DNA of 41,528 nt from Lewinellaceae bacterium (GTDB taxonomy: Bacteria > Bacteroidota > Bacteroidia > Chitinophagales > Saprospiraceae). The translations under genes were made by a program, and so were the position numbers. Positions 7,649 through 16,185 of the stretch are shown here, one piece after another (positions within the stretch are counted from its first letter, which is position 1; every line of letters starts with the position of its first letter). Under the pieces are notes generated by a model, which saw nothing but the letters and a program-made list of their open reading frames with translations, was not told the DNA's origin and ran no database searches. The stretch is taken from positions 1 to 41,528 of the forward strand of contig JAHEJC010000011.1 of assembly GCA_024639065.1 (NCBI GenBank), written 5' to 3'.

Positions 7649-9481
7649 ATGAATTCAAGGATTTTTTCTTACTTATTTTTCAGCTTATTTACAGTTACCG
7701 TGTTCGGACAAATTGAATCGGTAGGTTTAATTGGTTCAGCTACACCGTTTGGTTGGGATGCAGATACTAATATGATCAAAGTCGATACGATTCCACATAT
7801 GTGGACTATGACGATTACATTGACTGATGGTGCCGCAAAGTTCAGAGCTAATGGCAATTGGGACGTAAACTGGGGAGCTACTGATTTTCCTTCCGGAATA
7901 GGTACTCAGGGAGGTCCGGATATTCCTGTTTTTGCCGGAGATTACATTATAACGTTTAATGATTCTACTGGTGCATATAATTTTGCGGTCCAATCTCCTA
8001 TGGGTATTATTGGAGATGCCACCGCTAATGGTTGGGATGAAGATACCAATATGTGGGAAGACTCCAATGGTGTATTCTTCATAACTATTGATTTAACCAA
8101 CAATAAAGTGAAATTCAGATTGAATGATATGTGGAATGTACAGGATTCTGCTGGAAATGAAATTTCCACCAATTGGGGAGGTGAAATGTTTCCCATGGAC
8201 ACGGCTACGCTTAATGGTCCTGATATTGGAATACCTAAAGCAGGCACCTATTTTGTTACATTCGATACATCGTCTTTGATCTACAATTTTAAAGAAATCA
8301 TCGCATTTGATTCAGTAATGATTATAGGTGATGCTACTGCAGGTGGCTGGGAAATGGGTACGCTCATGACCCAAGATGCCAGTAATCCAGATATATGGAA
8401 ACTATCGACTTCCTTGATTGAAGGAGGTGCTCAGTTCACGGCAAACGGGGGATCGCTGATTTGGGGTGGTTCAGATTTTCCAGAAGGAACTGCAGTTGTG
8501 GATGGGGATACGATACCTGTGGCTGCCGGCGATTATCAAATCGAATTGAATACCGAATCCGGGGAGTACAAGTTTTTGAAAATCGAGATTTATGAATCGA
8601 TTGGTATAATTGGATCGGCTACAGTTAATGGATGGGAAGGAGATGACATTGACCTAGAACGAGATGCTGCGGATTCTTCTAGCTGGAGTTTGCGTATTGA
8701 ATTATTGGATGGAGAAGCAAAATTCAGAGCTAATAATGATTGGGAAGTAGCAAACTGGGGAGGAGGCGATTTTCCAACTGGGGTAGCTACTTTAAATGGA
8801 CCAAACATACCCATAACTGCCGGTGAATACCTGATAAGTTTTAATAGTATTACTGGGGCATATAATTTTGAATTAATTGTAGAATATGATGCCATTTCGC
8901 TGGTAGGTAGATCAGGACCTTTTGGTGACTGGCCCGGTGATGATTCTTCAAGAGACCTATTTATGAGTGTTAGTCCCGATGATCCACAATCCTGGTCCGC
9001 CGAAGAAGTTACCTTGACCACATGGAGTGACTTCAGTGACGGAGGTGTTAAATTTAGAGCTGATACCTCCTGGACTATTAATTGGGGAGCCGCTGATTTT
9101 CCAGCTGGAACAGGAACACAAGATGGTGCTAACATTGAATGCATTGGCGGAACCTATAGTGTTTCTTTTAATTCTGCAACCGGTGAATATCTTTTTGGTG
9201 CACCTAGTTCCACTCATGAAATTCTTAGACCGTCTGCTATCAAATTATTTCCTAATCCGGCATATACCAGAATCAACCTGGATATATCTGAGTTAGGAGA
9301 CCTCAGTGGAGATGTGCAACTCAATGTTATGGATATGAATGGGAAACTAGTTAAGAGAGAAAAACGAACGGCTCAGTCCATTATGAGTATAAATGTTTCT
9401 CAACTGGAAACAGGTAATTATCTAATACAAGTCATAGGAGATGGGTATCTATTTGGAAAGAAATTTAGTATTGTAAGATAA
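7649..9481 (+). CDS. T9SS-exported protein with five tandem SusE/SusF-like modules
   Basis: This 610-residue protein has a signal peptide (about 1-20, no lipobox) followed by five repeats at about residues 22-113, 117-215, 221-311, 317-409 and 414-517. Each opens with a version of IIGDATANGWDEDT, has a central VKFRANDDW..NWG..DFP strand pair, then GP(D/N)IP, and closes with AG(D/E)Y.ISFN..TGAYNF. This is the SusE/SusF starch-binding-protein pattern, also found twice inside the neighbouring SusD. A T9SS type A sorting domain (about 528-610, LFPNPAYTRINLDI...LETGNYLIQV) ends the protein. SusE and SusF are normally outer-membrane lipoproteins, so export by T9SS is a different route to the surface. 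It diverges from susC across a shared control region and is probably co-regulated as a multivalent glycan binder. The ligand is not known; galactan is an inference from GH53. Confidence 0.88.
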   Translation: MNSRIFSYLFFSLFTVTVFGQIESVGLIGSATPFGWDADTNMIKVDTIPHMWTMTITLTDGAAKFRANGNWDVNWGATDFPSGIGTQGGPDIPVFAGDYIITFNDSTGAYNFAVQSPMGIIGDATANGWDEDTNMWEDSNGVFFITIDLTNNKVKFRLNDMWNVQDSAGNEISTNWGGEMFPMDTATLNGPDIGIPKAGTYFVTFDTSSLIYNFKEIIAFDSVMIIGDATAGGWEMGTLMTQDASNPDIWKLSTSLIEGGAQFTANGGSLIWGGSDFPEGTAVVDGDTIPVAAGDYQIELNTESGEYKFLKIEIYESIGIIGSATVNGWEGDDIDLERDAADSSSWSLRIELLDGEAKFRANNDWEVANWGGGDFPTGVATLNGPNIPITAGEYLISFNSITGAYNFELIVEYDAISLVGRSGPFGDWPGDDSSRDLFMSVSPDDPQSWSAEEVTLTTWSDFSDGGVKFRADTSWTINWGAADFPAGTGTQDGANIECIGGTYSVSFNSATGEYLFGAPSSTHEILRPSAIKLFPNPAYTRINLDISELGDLSGDVQLNVMDMNGKLVKREKRTAQSIMSINVSQLETGNYLIQVIGDGYLFGKKFSIVR

Positions 9482-9504
9482 ATTGAAGAAAACGAAAATC
9501 TAGG

Positions 9505-9534
9505 AAGGGTGATCTTTACAGGTCACCCTTTTTT
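9505..9534 (+). terminator. Rho-independent terminator after the SusE/F-module gene
   Basis: Arms AAGGGTGA (9505-9512) and TCACCCTT (9523-9530) form an 8-bp stem that can extend by a T-G and a C-G pair, followed by a T run. It lies 24 bp after the stop at 9481 and separates this gene from the aminotransferase cassette. Confidence 0.8.
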
Positions 9535-9594
9535 AATTAATGGTTAAAGATTCAAATTTGATCCGGTTAGTTTATTTTTACTACTTTTAATTAT

Positions 9595-10917
9595 ATGGGA
9601 AACAGGTCGGTTTCAAAGCGAGGAGAAAAAGCTGCTAAGTCGGTAATGCGAGTAGATCTCGATGTTTATTTTGAAGCCATTGAAAATCGTTATGATCGAT
9701 TTGATAATCCCCAGGGCACTTTTCCTTTAAATGTTGCCGAGAACAAATTGTCTTGGCCTTTATTGAAAAAAAAATTACAAGACATTCAGTCGAATCAGGA
9801 AATACCCCCATGGGTTAGTGGTTACACGTCTACTTTAGGTGCCCCTACATTTAGAAAGGCTGTAGCAATGTTTATGTCTGATCATCTATGTCACATCCAT
9901 ATACCTGAAGAGCAACTTGGGATTTCTGCAGGTGCTACCAGTGTGATCGAAGTGTCATCTTTTATCCTGGGGGACCCTGGAGATGTTGCGGTTTTCCCGG
10001 CTCCATGCTATCCGGTTTATCGCCAAGATATTGGCAATGTGAGCGCACTGGAACGTTATGACTTAATAACCCACACCTCCTTAAGTCAACTACAGAATGG
10101 CACATTATTATCCATTGACCATTTGGATAGGGCTTTGAACGAAATTGAGGATAGTGGTAAACAGTTCCGAATGTTGGTATTAACCAATCCGGATAATCCC
10201 ACGGGTTTGATTTATCCAAAATCACTGCTAGAAAATATTGTCCATTGGTGTATTGATCATGAGATTCATTGTGTGGTAAATGAGTTGTATGGATTGTCCT
10301 TAATTGACACAAATGATGCTTCCGTTCAAAATGATTATAAAGAAGCTATGCCTTATTATTCATTTGCCAACATTATCCAAAAAAAGCAAAGCGATTACCT
10401 TCATTTATGGTATGCTTTTTCTAAAGATTTTGGGATCTCAGGGTTGCGAGTAGGGGTAGTCTACACATTGAATGAAACTTTCCTAGATGCCTTTCAAAAT
10501 CTTAATTTGTCTCATTGTGTAAGTAATCATACTCAATGGATATTGGAGGAAGTATTGAAAGATGAAGCCTTTGTATCTTTATATATAAAAACGAATCAAC
10601 AAAAGTTGACCGAATCTTACATAGTGGTGATTGATACGTTAAGAAAACTACACATTCCTTATGTACCTGCCAGGGGTAGTTTATTTGTATGGATGGATTT
10701 GTCACAATATATAAATGATAATACTGAGGAATCAGAAAATGCGCTTTGGATGGACCTATATAGCGAAACCGGAATTCTACTTACGCCGGGTCAAGGATTT
10801 GGTCATAAGGGTTATGGATTTTTCAGGATGGTATATCCTTTTATACCTAAAGCGGATTTAATTGTAGCCATGGATCGTTTTTTTGGTTTTATTTTGAGAA
10901 AATCTTTAAATATTTAG
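9595..10917 (+). CDS. Class I/II PLP-dependent aminotransferase-like enzyme (ACC-synthase-like branch)
   Basis: A 440-residue fold type I PLP enzyme. Visible motifs are LNVAENKLSWPLL (45-57), GYTSTLGAPTFRKAV (76-90), ISAGATSVIEV (110-120), TNPDNPTG (197-204) and YAFSKDFGISGLRVG (273-287) with the Schiff-base lysine K277. The AENKL, GAT and GAPTFRKA segments resemble the branch containing 1-aminocyclopropane-1-carboxylate synthase more than ordinary aspartate aminotransferase. In the usual D-E-x-Y motif the aspartate that contacts the pyridine nitrogen of PLP is replaced: the sequence reads VVNELYG with N229. That should alter the electronics of catalysis. The gene is followed after 11 bp by a kinase-fold gene and then a phosphatase-like gene, so it probably belongs to a short pathway with phosphorylated intermediates. 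The substrate is unknown. Confidence 0.85.
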   Translation: MGNRSVSKRGEKAAKSVMRVDLDVYFEAIENRYDRFDNPQGTFPLNVAENKLSWPLLKKKLQDIQSNQEIPPWVSGYTSTLGAPTFRKAVAMFMSDHLCHIHIPEEQLGISAGATSVIEVSSFILGDPGDVAVFPAPCYPVYRQDIGNVSALERYDLITHTSLSQLQNGTLLSIDHLDRALNEIEDSGKQFRMLVLTNPDNPTGLIYPKSLLENIVHWCIDHEIHCVVNELYGLSLIDTNDASVQNDYKEAMPYYSFANIIQKKQSDYLHLWYAFSKDFGISGLRVGVVYTLNETFLDAFQNLNLSHCVSNHTQWILEEVLKDEAFVSLYIKTNQQKLTESYIVVIDTLRKLHIPYVPARGSLFVWMDLSQYINDNTEESENALWMDLYSETGILLTPGQGFGHKGYGFFRMVYPFIPKADLIVAMDRFFGFILRKSLNI

Positions 10918-10928
10918 ACTAAACTACT

Positions 10929-11969
10929 ATGCAGCCTGATTTTGATCAAATAGTCAAAGAAGCCTGGAGGGCCTACGATCCATCGCGGGAAGCTATAAAA
11001 ATTAGCGATATAAGTGCCAAAGTGTCTACCAATCACGTGTATTGGATGGAGTTTGAAAGTGGATACTTTATTGTTGCCAAACTTTCCTTTTTCGGGACTT
11101 TCCAAAATTTTACGGAAGACCATTCCATCATTAATTCTCTATCCAACAACTTGCCTGCTCCTTTTGAAAACTTTTTAGCTCGATCTTTAATGAAAGGAGA
11201 CCGGTTATTTGTCTATCGTCATGAAAAAGAAGACCAAGATATTTGGGTGGTGTTTTACCGTCCAATAAAAATAAAAAGAAAATTACCTAAACGATTAAAT
11301 GAAGAACACATCCTAAAACTTGGCGCTCAAGCAGCCTTATTTCATCAAGCTTGTTTTAAGGTTAAAGGGACATTACTCAGGTCTACAAAGACCATGAAAA
11401 TAGATATTATTCATCTCCAAAAACTTTTGGAGGATGAATCCGATCCGTTAGGTCTTGTTGATTATGCAAATTATTTATTGGAAGAGTGCAGCATATTTTT
11501 AGATTTTTATCCGCATTATCGCCAAGTAAAGCTACCAAAGATTCCAGTGTTCTTAGATTGGAATATTGGAAACTTCTCGGTCACTTCTGAATTGGAATTA
11601 TACTCTAGATGGGACTATGACTGGTTCAGGGTGAGTACGCGAATGTTGGACTTTTATTTTTTCAGCCGGGTCGTTTCGGATATAGGCGACCGAACTGTCT
11701 TTAGTTATAACGCAAGCACTTTAATGGAAGATCGATTTGTACTTTTCTTAAAAGCTTACCATGAAGTATATCCCTTAACTCCGTTTGAAATTGATATTAT
11801 TCCTCATGTATATCGTTTTTTTCTATTGAATTATGTTATCAAATACGGAAACTATTTCTTTCATGAGAAGTATGCCAAAAAACTACAACAGGAAGCGCTT
11901 GCTAAACATTTGCCTTCCATCAATTCAACCATAAATCCAGATTATTTAAAAAATAAACTTGGCCTATGA
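10929..11969 (+). CDS. APH/choline-kinase-fold phosphotransferase-like protein
   Basis: This 346-residue protein has the layout of aminoglycoside/choline/homoserine-type kinases. An N-lobe strand YFIVAKLS supplies the candidate ATP lysine K51; a helical central part contains EEHILKLGAQAALFHQ. The catalytic loop VFLDWNIGN has D210 and N215, and the metal-binding segment is SRWDYDWFRVSTRMLDFYFF (D229 or D231). The usual Brenner motif is H-x-D-x-x-x-x-N; here the His position is Phe, while catalytic Asp and Asn are kept. No signal peptide, so cytoplasmic. It overlaps the following HAD gene by 4 bp (ATGA) and lies 11 bp after the aminotransferase, indicating one transcript. The phosphorylated metabolite cannot be read from the sequence. 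It is unlikely to be a resistance gene given its context. Confidence 0.75.
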   Translation: MQPDFDQIVKEAWRAYDPSREAIKISDISAKVSTNHVYWMEFESGYFIVAKLSFFGTFQNFTEDHSIINSLSNNLPAPFENFLARSLMKGDRLFVYRHEKEDQDIWVVFYRPIKIKRKLPKRLNEEHILKLGAQAALFHQACFKVKGTLLRSTKTMKIDIIHLQKLLEDESDPLGLVDYANYLLEECSIFLDFYPHYRQVKLPKIPVFLDWNIGNFSVTSELELYSRWDYDWFRVSTRMLDFYFFSRVVSDIGDRTVFSYNASTLMEDRFVLFLKAYHEVYPLTPFEIDIIPHVYRFFLLNYVIKYGNYFFHEKYAKKLQQEALAKHLPSINSTINPDYLKNKLGL

Positions 11970-12808
11970 AATATGAATCCTTCCATAACCTGATTCCAAA
12001 ATATAAGGTCATATTCTTTGACTCATATGGCGTTCTAAAAACGTACAGGGGAATGATTGATGGAGCTAATGATACGCTGAAAAGTGTTAAAGATCAGGGT
12101 ATTTTATTTAAGGTATTGACCAATGATGCATCCAGAAGTCCAGAACAAATGGTTGAATCATTACGTGACATTGGGTTGGATCAAGTCAGTCCATCAGATA
12201 TTGTGACTTCGGGCATGATGGCAAAAGATTTTTTGGATAATAAACGGCTAAATGGAAAATCAATCTATTTGGGCACCAAGAATTCTGCCGAGTACATTTT
12301 TAATGAACCCGGCAGTGGTATTTCGATACGAGATTATAATGTTGAGGATTTTGATCAAATTGGGTCGGTGGTTTTTCTGGACGATGAAGGTTATGAATGG
12401 GAGGTAGGTGTCAATAAAATAGTCAATCTTTTACGGCGAAAAGTAGTTCCAGCAATTGTAGCTAACTCAGATCTGATCTACCCGGTTTCCAAAATGGATG
12501 TGTCTATTGCTACCGGATCGATTGCATTGTTAGTAGAGCATATTCTGAATAGACGTTTTATTCACTTTGGGAAACCGGATTCGCCTATGTATCACTATGC
12601 TTTCCAAAATTTACTGGAGAGCGGGTCTTATAGTAAAAAGGATGTCCTCATGGTTGGAGATACCTTGCATACTGATATTCTGGGAGGTATAAAATTTGGA
12701 GTTGACACCGCTTTAGTTTGTACGGGTAACACTACCCAGGAGAACGTACACGTGGCGGTAGAGTCTACCGGTATTAAACCCGATTATATTTGTGACTCTA
12801 TAGGATAA
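11966..12808 (+). CDS. HAD-IIA family hydrolase (NagD/LHPP-like)
   Basis: This 280-residue protein shows the HAD motifs in order: motif I FFDSYGVLK with nucleophile D19; motif II LTNDASRS (T52-N53) in the HAD-IIA context; motif III HFGKPDSPMY with K203; and motif IV MVGDTLHTDILGG with D232 and D237. The C2-type cap lies between motifs II and III, as in the IIA class. The second aspartate of DxD, normally the acid/base for phosphatase turnover, is Tyr (Y21). Some HAD-IIA subfamilies carry an aromatic residue there, so this may be a subfamily trait rather than decay. The start overlaps the kinase stop by 4 bp, so translation is probably coupled. A phosphatase beside a kinase and an aminotransferase suggests action on a phosphorylated amino-compound, which is inference. 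Confidence 0.8.
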   Translation: MKYESFHNLIPKYKVIFFDSYGVLKTYRGMIDGANDTLKSVKDQGILFKVLTNDASRSPEQMVESLRDIGLDQVSPSDIVTSGMMAKDFLDNKRLNGKSIYLGTKNSAEYIFNEPGSGISIRDYNVEDFDQIGSVVFLDDEGYEWEVGVNKIVNLLRRKVVPAIVANSDLIYPVSKMDVSIATGSIALLVEHILNRRFIHFGKPDSPMYHYAFQNLLESGSYSKKDVLMVGDTLHTDILGGIKFGVDTALVCTGNTTQENVHVAVESTGIKPDYICDSIG

Positions 12809-12843
12809 CCAGAGTTTAGGTTTGATAAGTGTAGAGGTTTAGA

Positions 12844-15800
12844 TCACCTCCTGGTCACAATTCCGGTTACACCTTCATCCACTAATAACTGCCTAAATGC
12901 TTTTAGCTCATTATGGATAACTGATGAATAATCTCGGCTATATTGATCCAATTGACCTTTAAGTATTTCGTAGACTTCTATATAAGCATCCGGAGGTCTA
13001 AAATCGGATCCAGCTACATTAGTTGCTAGATAATTCATTCGGCTGGCCAACATGGCCGGAAACCGGATCTGATCTTGTCCGGTACCAGTAACCTTTAATT
13101 GAATCATTTTCCCTTCAACTTGAATGAGTATTGTATCCAAATTTCTGAGCGCTTTGGTGACATTTTGTTTTACATCCAATCCGGAAAGTGTTTCCTCTAA
13201 ATCATATAACTGTCTCCTTATACTTTCGATCTCATTGATCATACTCACTAGCGAATCCAAATCCGTATGCAGGTTCATCAGGAAATCGGTCTGTAGTCGA
13301 ATATCCTCCAATGTTCCATCAGAATTAGGATCTTTATTGATTTTAACGATTTGAGATGATTCATAACCTCCTGCTTGTAAATGGATTGTATAAGTTCCAG
13401 GCGGGACCAAGACATTGAAGGGGGCAATTAAAGATTTTCTTGTTCTTTTTTTGTCTAAGGCTACCCAGTCTGCATATAATGGAGGCGTACGCATCACGAT
13501 TTGTTCTGTCGAGTCAGTTCGCAAATCCCACCATAAACGATTGATTCCCGGCTTACCTTTTGTACTTAACGTTCTAATTACTTCACCGGCTTCATTTGCT
13601 ATCTGGATCTTTACGGAATCATTGGATGCTTTTAACCAATAATTGATCGTTGTTCCGTATGGAGGGTCTTTACCCCAATGGGGTTCAGGGAAAAACTGCA
13701 TCAGCATGGTGGTCGGTTGCAAACGATACGTTGATTTTGGTTTGAATAGATGTGCATCCGAAAGCATTATTTCCGAAGTCATTTGCTGAATTGGGCTGAG
13801 ATCGTCCAATATCCAAATACCCCTGCCGTAAGTACCTACAACCAGGTCATTAAAATCCTCTTGGATCTCCAACCAATACATAGGGGTGTGTGGCAAGTTG
13901 CTCATAAAAGATTGCCATTGTTCACCATCATTAAATGATGTATACAACTTGTTCTCGGTCCCTAAATAAAGCAAACCTGGTCGAGTGGGATCTTCGCGGA
14001 TACAACGGGTGTAGCTGAGAATCCCTTCATCTATGCCATTGGTGATTTTCTTCCAGGTACGTCCATAATTTTCAGTTTTATAAACATAAGGTTTAAAGTT
14101 GCCTACTTGATGAAACTCAATGGTCATATACGCTTTCCCGGCCTCCCACTTTGAAGCATCAATGTTTCTGACCACTCCAAGTTCTGGAAGGTCTGGGATA
14201 TTTTTAGTTACCTCATTCCAGGTTTGACCGCCATCTCTACTTATATGCACCAAGCCATCATTGGTTCCTACCCAAAATAATCCTTCTTGTATGGGGGATT
14301 CTTCGAAGGCATAGATTACATTCATATATTCTACTGATATGTTATCGCCAGTAAGACCTCCTGAAAATTTCTGTTTGCTCTTATCGTTCATAGTGAGATC
14401 CGGGCTGATTACTTCCCAGCTTTGTCCATTATTGCGGGTTCGATGTACATACTGGCTGGTCACATACACTGTATTATGATCGTGTGGTGATATTAATAAG
14501 GGGAAAGTCCATTGAAAACGATATTTCAAATTTTCAGCGGGATGTCCGGAGGTTTGTTCTGGCCATACTTCGGTTTGTCTGAATTGGTGATTCTTTTCGT
14601 TGTATCTGGTCACAATACCACCTACTGGGCCGTACCCTGAAGCACTACTCCAAACGATATCCGGATCAACAGGATCGGCAGTGGCAAAACCACTTTCTCC
14701 TCCACCAACATCTCGCCACATCCCATTGGTTATAAATCCTGCTCCAAATAATCCATTGACTCCACTACGGCTGGGTCCCTTCATAGCTGGGCCATCTTGC
14801 CGATTGGTCAGCACATTATATGGAACTTTCGTATCCGTGGTTACGTGATATAACTGAGCATTGGGTAAATGAACTCTTAGCCAGGAACTACCTCTGTTTT
14901 GAGAGATTGATAGTCCTCCATCACCCACCACTATTTGCCGGTTGCCGTCAGCAGGGTCAATCCACATTTCATGATGATCCCAATTCGGGCCTTGCAGAAA
15001 GGAAGCAGCTTTGGTGGTAACACCTCCATCAATACTGGTTGAATAAGCAGCAGCCATAAAATAGATCTCATTAGGGTTATCTGGAGATGCTGCACACCGG
15101 GTGTAATAAGCTTGTCTCCCGCCAAGATCACGATTGGAATTGATCAGCTTCCAGGATTTTCCTTTATCATCAGATCGCCATAATTCACCATATTCAGTAG
15201 GTTGGTCATTAAAAGGGACACCATCACCGGTCTCAATTAATGCGTAGACCCTATCTGGCTTAGCTGCGGTCATGGCTAACGCGATCTTGCCCATGGTGGT
15301 TTTAGGCAATCCCTTTTCCAACCTGGTCCACGTTTCACCTGCATCATTGGACATATATACGCCACTTCCAGGACCGCCACTTACCCTAGTCCAGGTTTTT
15401 AACTCTAATTGCCACATGCCCGCAAATAAGATCCGAGGATTAGCCGGGTCCATTACGATATCAGAGGTGCCCGTATTTTCATCAACAAACAGTACATGCT
15501 TCCAGGTATTGCCTCCATCCATTGATTTAAATACGCCTCTGGTCTTCTGAGGAGTATATGCATGACCAACGGCTGCTGCGTATACGATATCGGGATTAGT
15601 TGGATGGATTACAATTCTACTAATTCTTCCGGATTCATCCAAACCTTTATGGGTCCAGTTTTCCCCTCCATCGGTGGATTTCCATACCCCATTTCCAATT
15701 GACACATTAGAGCGTATGAATGGCTCTCCGGTTCCGGCATATATGACTTGATGGTCTGATGTAGCCACTGCTAATGCACCAATGGCATGAATCGGCTGGT

Positions 15801-16047
15801 CATCAAAAATAGGTTGCCAGTTAAGTCCGCCATCTACCGTTTTCCAAATTCCCCCTGATGCAGATCCGACGTAATATACCATAGGATTACCGGGTATTCC
15901 CGCAACAGAAATAACTCGATTTCCAACAGGTCCGATATGTCGAAACTTAAGTTGTCCAATAGTGTCTTTTGAGATGATCTGAGCCTGTATGGGAATAAAT
16001 AGAATACTGGATATTAAGGCAAAGAGTAAAGTTATTCGTCTTTTCAT
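12844..16047 (-). CDS. Secreted Asp-box (BNR/VPS10-sortilin-like) beta-propeller protein
   Basis: The 1067-residue protein has a signal peptide (1-23, ending in QAQ) and about ten Asp-box motifs of the form S/T-x-D-x-G-x-x-W, for example WKTVDGGLNW (from 68), WKSTDGGENW (from 122), FKSMDGGNTW, YMSNDAGETW, WRSDDKGKSW, HISRDGGQTW and YTSFNDGEQW. They form one or two beta-propellers over about residues 35-750, as in sortilin and GH74-type folds. The remaining ~300 residues contain an extended beta domain and a helical region (about 930-1050). Database names for such proteins range from glycosyl hydrolase to VPS10 domain protein. I see no established catalytic pair, so I do not claim an enzyme activity. 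No T9SS sorting domain is visible, so a periplasmic location is likely. It converges with the HAD gene, 35 bp apart. Confidence 0.8.
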   Translation of the reverse strand: MKRRITLLFALISSILFIPIQAQIISKDTIGQLKFRHIGPVGNRVISVAGIPGNPMVYYVGSASGGIWKTVDGGLNWQPIFDDQPIHAIGALAVATSDHQVIYAGTGEPFIRSNVSIGNGVWKSTDGGENWTHKGLDESGRISRIVIHPTNPDIVYAAAVGHAYTPQKTRGVFKSMDGGNTWKHVLFVDENTGTSDIVMDPANPRILFAGMWQLELKTWTRVSGGPGSGVYMSNDAGETWTRLEKGLPKTTMGKIALAMTAAKPDRVYALIETGDGVPFNDQPTEYGELWRSDDKGKSWKLINSNRDLGGRQAYYTRCAASPDNPNEIYFMAAAYSTSIDGGVTTKAASFLQGPNWDHHEMWIDPADGNRQIVVGDGGLSISQNRGSSWLRVHLPNAQLYHVTTDTKVPYNVLTNRQDGPAMKGPSRSGVNGLFGAGFITNGMWRDVGGGESGFATADPVDPDIVWSSASGYGPVGGIVTRYNEKNHQFRQTEVWPEQTSGHPAENLKYRFQWTFPLLISPHDHNTVYVTSQYVHRTRNNGQSWEVISPDLTMNDKSKQKFSGGLTGDNISVEYMNVIYAFEESPIQEGLFWVGTNDGLVHISRDGGQTWNEVTKNIPDLPELGVVRNIDASKWEAGKAYMTIEFHQVGNFKPYVYKTENYGRTWKKITNGIDEGILSYTRCIREDPTRPGLLYLGTENKLYTSFNDGEQWQSFMSNLPHTPMYWLEIQEDFNDLVVGTYGRGIWILDDLSPIQQMTSEIMLSDAHLFKPKSTYRLQPTTMLMQFFPEPHWGKDPPYGTTINYWLKASNDSVKIQIANEAGEVIRTLSTKGKPGINRLWWDLRTDSTEQIVMRTPPLYADWVALDKKRTRKSLIAPFNVLVPPGTYTIHLQAGGYESSQIVKINKDPNSDGTLEDIRLQTDFLMNLHTDLDSLVSMINEIESIRRQLYDLEETLSGLDVKQNVTKALRNLDTILIQVEGKMIQLKVTGTGQDQIRFPAMLASRMNYLATNVAGSDFRPPDAYIEVYEILKGQLDQYSRDYSSVIHNELKAFRQLLVDEGVTGIVTRR

Positions 16048-16146
16048 TTGGAAAGAAATTGGTCTTTAAAATTAATTCAAACAAAAATTAAAATACGAAA
16101 TAATTATAGAAATTGACAGATCTGATTATTGATCATATCGAAGATA

Positions 16147-16183
16147 GTCTCTTCGTCTCCCTGTCTCTGGGTCTCTTCGTCTC
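16147..16183. repeat. Short direct repeat GTCTCTTCGTCTC x2
   Basis: Two identical 13-bp copies (16147-16159 and 16171-16183) are separated by an 11-bp spacer that also contains GTCTC. They sit between the 3' end of the SLC13 gene and the start of the Asp-box gene, inside a ~140-bp spacer. Function unknown. Confidence 0.6.
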
Positions 16184-16185
16184 AT

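Noticed and set aside
8590-9144. 184-residue minus-strand frame inside the SusE/F-module gene
   Set aside because: It is a shadow of the repeated coding sequence on the other strand, without signal, motif or start context.
10929-11969. Aminoglycoside-resistance kinase
   Set aside because: Only the fold agrees; the catalytic loop is divergent and the operon context is metabolic.
12844-16047. GH74 xyloglucanase or sialidase
   Set aside because: Asp-box propellers are shared by many families, and the catalytic residues of GH74 or sialidases are not evident.
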